A stretch of 10,282 nucleotides of DNA. Source: Alphaproteobacteria bacterium (lineage in GTDB: Bacteria > Pseudomonadota > Alphaproteobacteria > ATCC43930 > CGMCC-115725). Of the stretch, positions 8,976 to 10,282 are shown piece after piece. The translations under genes and the position numbers were made by a program. The notes beneath the pieces are model-generated. The model did no database searches, was not told the origin of the DNA, and was given only the letters and a program-made list of their open reading frames with translations. The stretch covers positions 1 through 10,282 of the forward strand of contig JAFAWI010000064.1 of the NCBI GenBank assembly GCA_019241915.1, read 5' to 3'. Positions within the stretch are counted from its first letter, which is position 1. Every line of letters starts with the position of its first letter.

Positions 8976-9176
8976 ATGTCCCAAAACGAATACGACGCCG
9001 CGGTCGCCGAGTTTATGCGCAAGAAGGGCATCACCCGTTGTCCGACGGCCTGCGCGGTGGCCACGCATGCCGCGGTTTCCGAGGCCGATCGCGCCGCACT
9101 GCGCGACTACAGCGCGGCCAAGGAAGCCGCCCGGATCGAGAAATCGAAGGCCTTCCAACTGTTCATCGCCGCCTGA
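8976..9176 (+). CDS. Small conserved-type hypothetical protein with CPTAC motif
   Basis: The product has 66 residues: MSQNEYDAAVAEFMRKKG, then ITRCPTACAV with Cys residues three apart (CPTAC), then a charged, probably helical tail (SEADRAALRDYSAAKEAARI). There is no signal peptide or membrane segment. I recall similar short CPTAC proteins from alphaproteobacteria, all without assigned function. It is convincing as a gene because GAGGGAGAG (8961-8969) stands at a good distance from the ATG, the composition is protein-like, and a palindromic terminator begins 11 bp after the stop. It appears to be a single-gene transcription unit, divergent from the MBL gene. The two Cys could bind a metal or respond to redox state, but there are too few ligands to call a zinc finger. 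Confidence 0.78.
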   Translation: MSQNEYDAAVAEFMRKKGITRCPTACAVATHAAVSEADRAALRDYSAAKEAARIEKSKAFQLFIAA

Positions 9177-9187
9177 TCCTCGCCTGA

Positions 9188-9217
9188 CGACCGCGATATC
9201 GCGGTCGCCGCCTTTTC
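9188..9217 (+). terminator. Palindromic rho-independent terminator of the 66-residue gene
   Basis: CGACCGCGATATCGCGGTCG (9188-9207) is a perfect 20-bp palindrome. As RNA it gives an 8-bp GC-rich stem with an AUAU loop. CCGCC and then TTTT (9213-9216) follow. The T-run is short and offset by several bases, so termination may be partial. A perfect palindrome could also be a protein-binding site. Confidence 0.6.
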
Positions 9218-9609
9218 CCGGAACCGGCAACGCCCGCCGCGGTGTCAGCGCTGTCGCGCACGGCGCGGAGTTTCCGCCCCATCGCACGCCGCCAGTTCCG
9301 CCGGTCGCCTGGGCAACCTCACGTTATTGACGAATCGCTTGATCCGGCCCCCACCCGAACCGGGTACTCACGAGTCTGAAGCGAGGTCGAAGAGGGCGCG
9401 GAAGATCGCCAATCGCCACCGCCGCAACGACCGCAAAATCGCCAAAATTCGGTGCCAGGATCGCGATTGTCGTTCCAGGGCGCGCCGTGGCCAAAATCCA
9501 AAGCGGCCCAAAACCAGGAAGCCGTCAAACCGCCCTTGCGAACATCCCCTCACCGGGGGAGGCGGCAGCGGATGGTCCGGGGCTTCCCCGATCGCGCCGC
9601 GCGACACGA

Positions 9610-9667
9610 AACAGGAGGGGCGTCAACGCCATAACAGGAGGATAACAGGAGGTCCGCCTCCTGTTAT
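9610..9667. repeat. ACAGGAGG direct/inverted repeat array
   Basis: AACAGGAGG (9610-9618) is followed by a small hairpin GGCG-tcaa-CGCC (9619-9630), then two abutting copies of ATAACAGGAGG (9631-9641 and 9642-9652), a TCCG loop, and the exact inverse CCTCCTGTTAT (9657-9667). The second copy and the inverse form a perfect 11-bp stem with a 4-nt loop. The first copy can pair with the same arm instead. TTG follows the 3' arm, giving a modestly U-rich end. No start codon follows any of the AGGAGG sequences at a useful distance on either strand. Confidence 0.8.
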
Positions 9668-9670
9668 TTG
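9642..9670 (+). terminator. Possible terminator-like hairpin within the repeat array
   Basis: An 11-bp perfect stem with a TCCG tetraloop is followed by TTG, so the 3' side reads GTTATTTG. The U-tract is poor for an intrinsic terminator. It lies about 100 bp upstream of the oxygenase ATG and could insulate that gene or be part of an untranslated leader. Confidence 0.3.
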
Positions 9671-9737
9671 CAGCGCGGCGACAGACGGACAGCGGCGGTG
9701 CCGGCGGTGCGGCTGGCACCGGGTTCGTCGGCCGGGT

Positions 9738-9743
9738 TATAGT
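9738..9743 (+). promoter_or_regulatory. Candidate -10 element (TATAGT) of the oxygenase gene
   Basis: TATAGT lies 26 bp before the ATG at 9770. TGGCAC (9714-9719) stands 18 bp upstream as a weak -35 candidate. The same TATAGT box precedes the MBL gene on the other strand. Confidence 0.4.
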
Positions 9744-9769
9744 CGCGGCACGACTGGCGGGAGCGCACG

Positions 9770-10282
9770 ATGAACCTGTTCAAAGAGCAAGGGGTCAAGG
9801 ACGTCCATGCCGCGGCCTCGCTGATCCCGGTCATCGATTACGGCCCCTGCTTCCGCGGCGAACCGGGCGCGCTCGACCGGCTGGTGCCGCAGCTGCGCCA
9901 TGCCTGCGAGAATGTTGGCTTCTTCTACATCGCCGGCCACGGTGTCCCCGAGCAGGTCATCGACGACGCTTTCGCCGCCGCGCGCCGTTTTCACGCGCTG
10001 CCGATGGACGAGAAGCTGGCGCTCCGCCTCAACGAGTGGAACATCGGCTATCTGCCGATGAACGCGTCGGTGCAGGGCGCCTCGACCGTGCACAAGGCGA
10101 CCCGGCCGAACCGGAACGAGAGCTTTTTTATCAGCCACGACCGGGCCCCCGACCATCCGGAAGTGGCGGCCAAGGTGCCGCTGCGCGGCTGCAATCAGTG
10201 GCCCGCGGCGCTGCCCGACATCCGCCAGCCGATGGTGACCTACTTCAAGACGCTGAGCGCGATGTGCGACCGCATGCTGCCG
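9770..10282 (+). CDS. Isopenicillin N synthase family 2-oxoglutarate/Fe(II) oxygenase, N-terminal part
   Basis: The window holds the first 171 codons; the frame is open to the right edge. LIPVIDYGPC (18-27) and then LRHACENVGFFYIAGHGVP (42-60) are the hallmark of the DIOX_N domain of the isopenicillin-N-synthase-like oxygenases. FHALPMDEKLALRL, GYLPM and an ESFFISHD segment follow, as expected. The family uses Fe(II), and in most members 2-oxoglutarate, to hydroxylate, desaturate or close rings on small molecules. The catalytic HxD...H triad and the 2-oxoglutarate-binding RxS lie beyond the edge, so activity and substrate cannot be judged. ATG 9770 is chosen because GGCGGGAG (9756-9763) stands 6 nt before it, and the protein begins shortly before the domain. 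It is preceded by a TATAGT box and the repeat array, so it likely has its own promoter. Confidence 0.88.
   Translation, partial: MNLFKEQGVKDVHAAASLIPVIDYGPCFRGEPGALDRLVPQLRHACENVGFFYIAGHGVPEQVIDDAFAAARRFHALPMDEKLALRLNEWNIGYLPMNASVQGASTVHKATRPNRNESFFISHDRAPDHPEVAAKVPLRGCNQWPAALPDIRQPMVTYFKTLSAMCDRMLP

Larger units (their letters stand above)
9177..9769. other. 593-bp non-coding stretch
   Basis: No convincing gene is seen here on either strand. The open frames present are Arg/Pro-rich, lack ribosome sites and begin at unlikely codons. The stretch holds the palindromic terminator (9188-9217), an unremarkable GC-rich section with a few A-rich patches (about 9218-9600), a CCCCTCACCGGGGGAGG patch near 9546-9562, the ACAGGAGG repeat array (9610-9667), and the promoter and ribosome site of the oxygenase gene at its right end. 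Confidence 0.65.

Noticed and set aside
8976..9176. Zinc-finger assignment for the CPTAC protein
   Set aside because: Only two Cys and no properly spaced second ligand pair are present.
8886..9287. 133-residue minus-strand open frame over the small CPTAC gene
   Set aside because: The plus-strand gene has a good Shine-Dalgarno and a terminator, while this frame crosses both the promoter region and the terminator palindrome.
9610..9667. CRISPR-like array
   Set aside because: The repeat units are 9-11 bp, two of them directly abutting, with no spacers of regular length and no cas genes.
9714..9731. TGGCAC upstream of the oxygenase as a sigma-54 -24 element
   Set aside because: The matching TTGC at -12 spacing is missing (TCGT is there instead).
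9327..9773. 148-residue plus-strand open frame in the intergenic stretch
   Set aside because: It begins at TTG without a ribosome site, is extremely Arg-rich, runs through the repeat array, and overlaps the oxygenase start.

Overview
The window is dense, GC-rich DNA with strong third-position G/C bias. It looks like the chromosome of an alphaproteobacterium. That placement is an inference from base composition, the CoA ester lyase tail, the DUF1800/DUF1501 pair and the small CPTAC-type protein, and was not tested by a search. There are nine protein genes, two of them cut by the window edges. I see no tRNA, rRNA, CRISPR array or transposase.

Layout: (1) 1-198, C-terminal end of a CitE/HpcH-type CoA ester lyase. 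(2) 295-4731, a tight three-gene exported-protein operon: two tandem DUF1800 paralogues separated by 5 bp, then a DUF1501 protein with a twin-arginine-like leader 7 bp further on. (3) 4839-6863, an M3-family peptidyl-dipeptidase (Dcp type) with an intact HEFGH zinc site, preceded by a TATATA box so close to the ATG that its mRNA may be leaderless. (4) 6877-7509, an orphan ParA/MinD-like ATPase. (5) On the minus strand, 8793-7957 encodes a metallo-beta-lactamase-fold hydrolase of the phosphodiesterase-like type, followed after 31 bp by a single-domain cupin (7925-7506) whose metal-ligand pattern resembles Mn-dependent cupin hydroxynitrile lyases. The cupin and the ParA gene converge and their stop codons overlap. 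(6) 8976-9176, a 66-residue protein with its own Shine-Dalgarno and a palindromic terminator. (7) A 593-bp non-coding stretch (9177-9769) holding that terminator and an array of ACAGGAGG direct and inverted repeats that can fold into competing hairpins. (8) 9770 to the right edge, the N-terminal part of an isopenicillin-N-synthase-like 2-oxoglutarate/Fe(II) oxygenase.

How the genes work together: only two groupings are supported by spacing, namely DUF1800-DUF1800-DUF1501 and MBL-cupin. DUF1800 and DUF1501 genes are a recurrent pair of unknown biochemical role. All three products here carry export signals, so they probably act together in or beyond the periplasm. The duplicated DUF1800 gene and the repeat array near 9610-9667 are the least ordinary parts. 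Nothing in the window demonstrates a new defence or mobile system.
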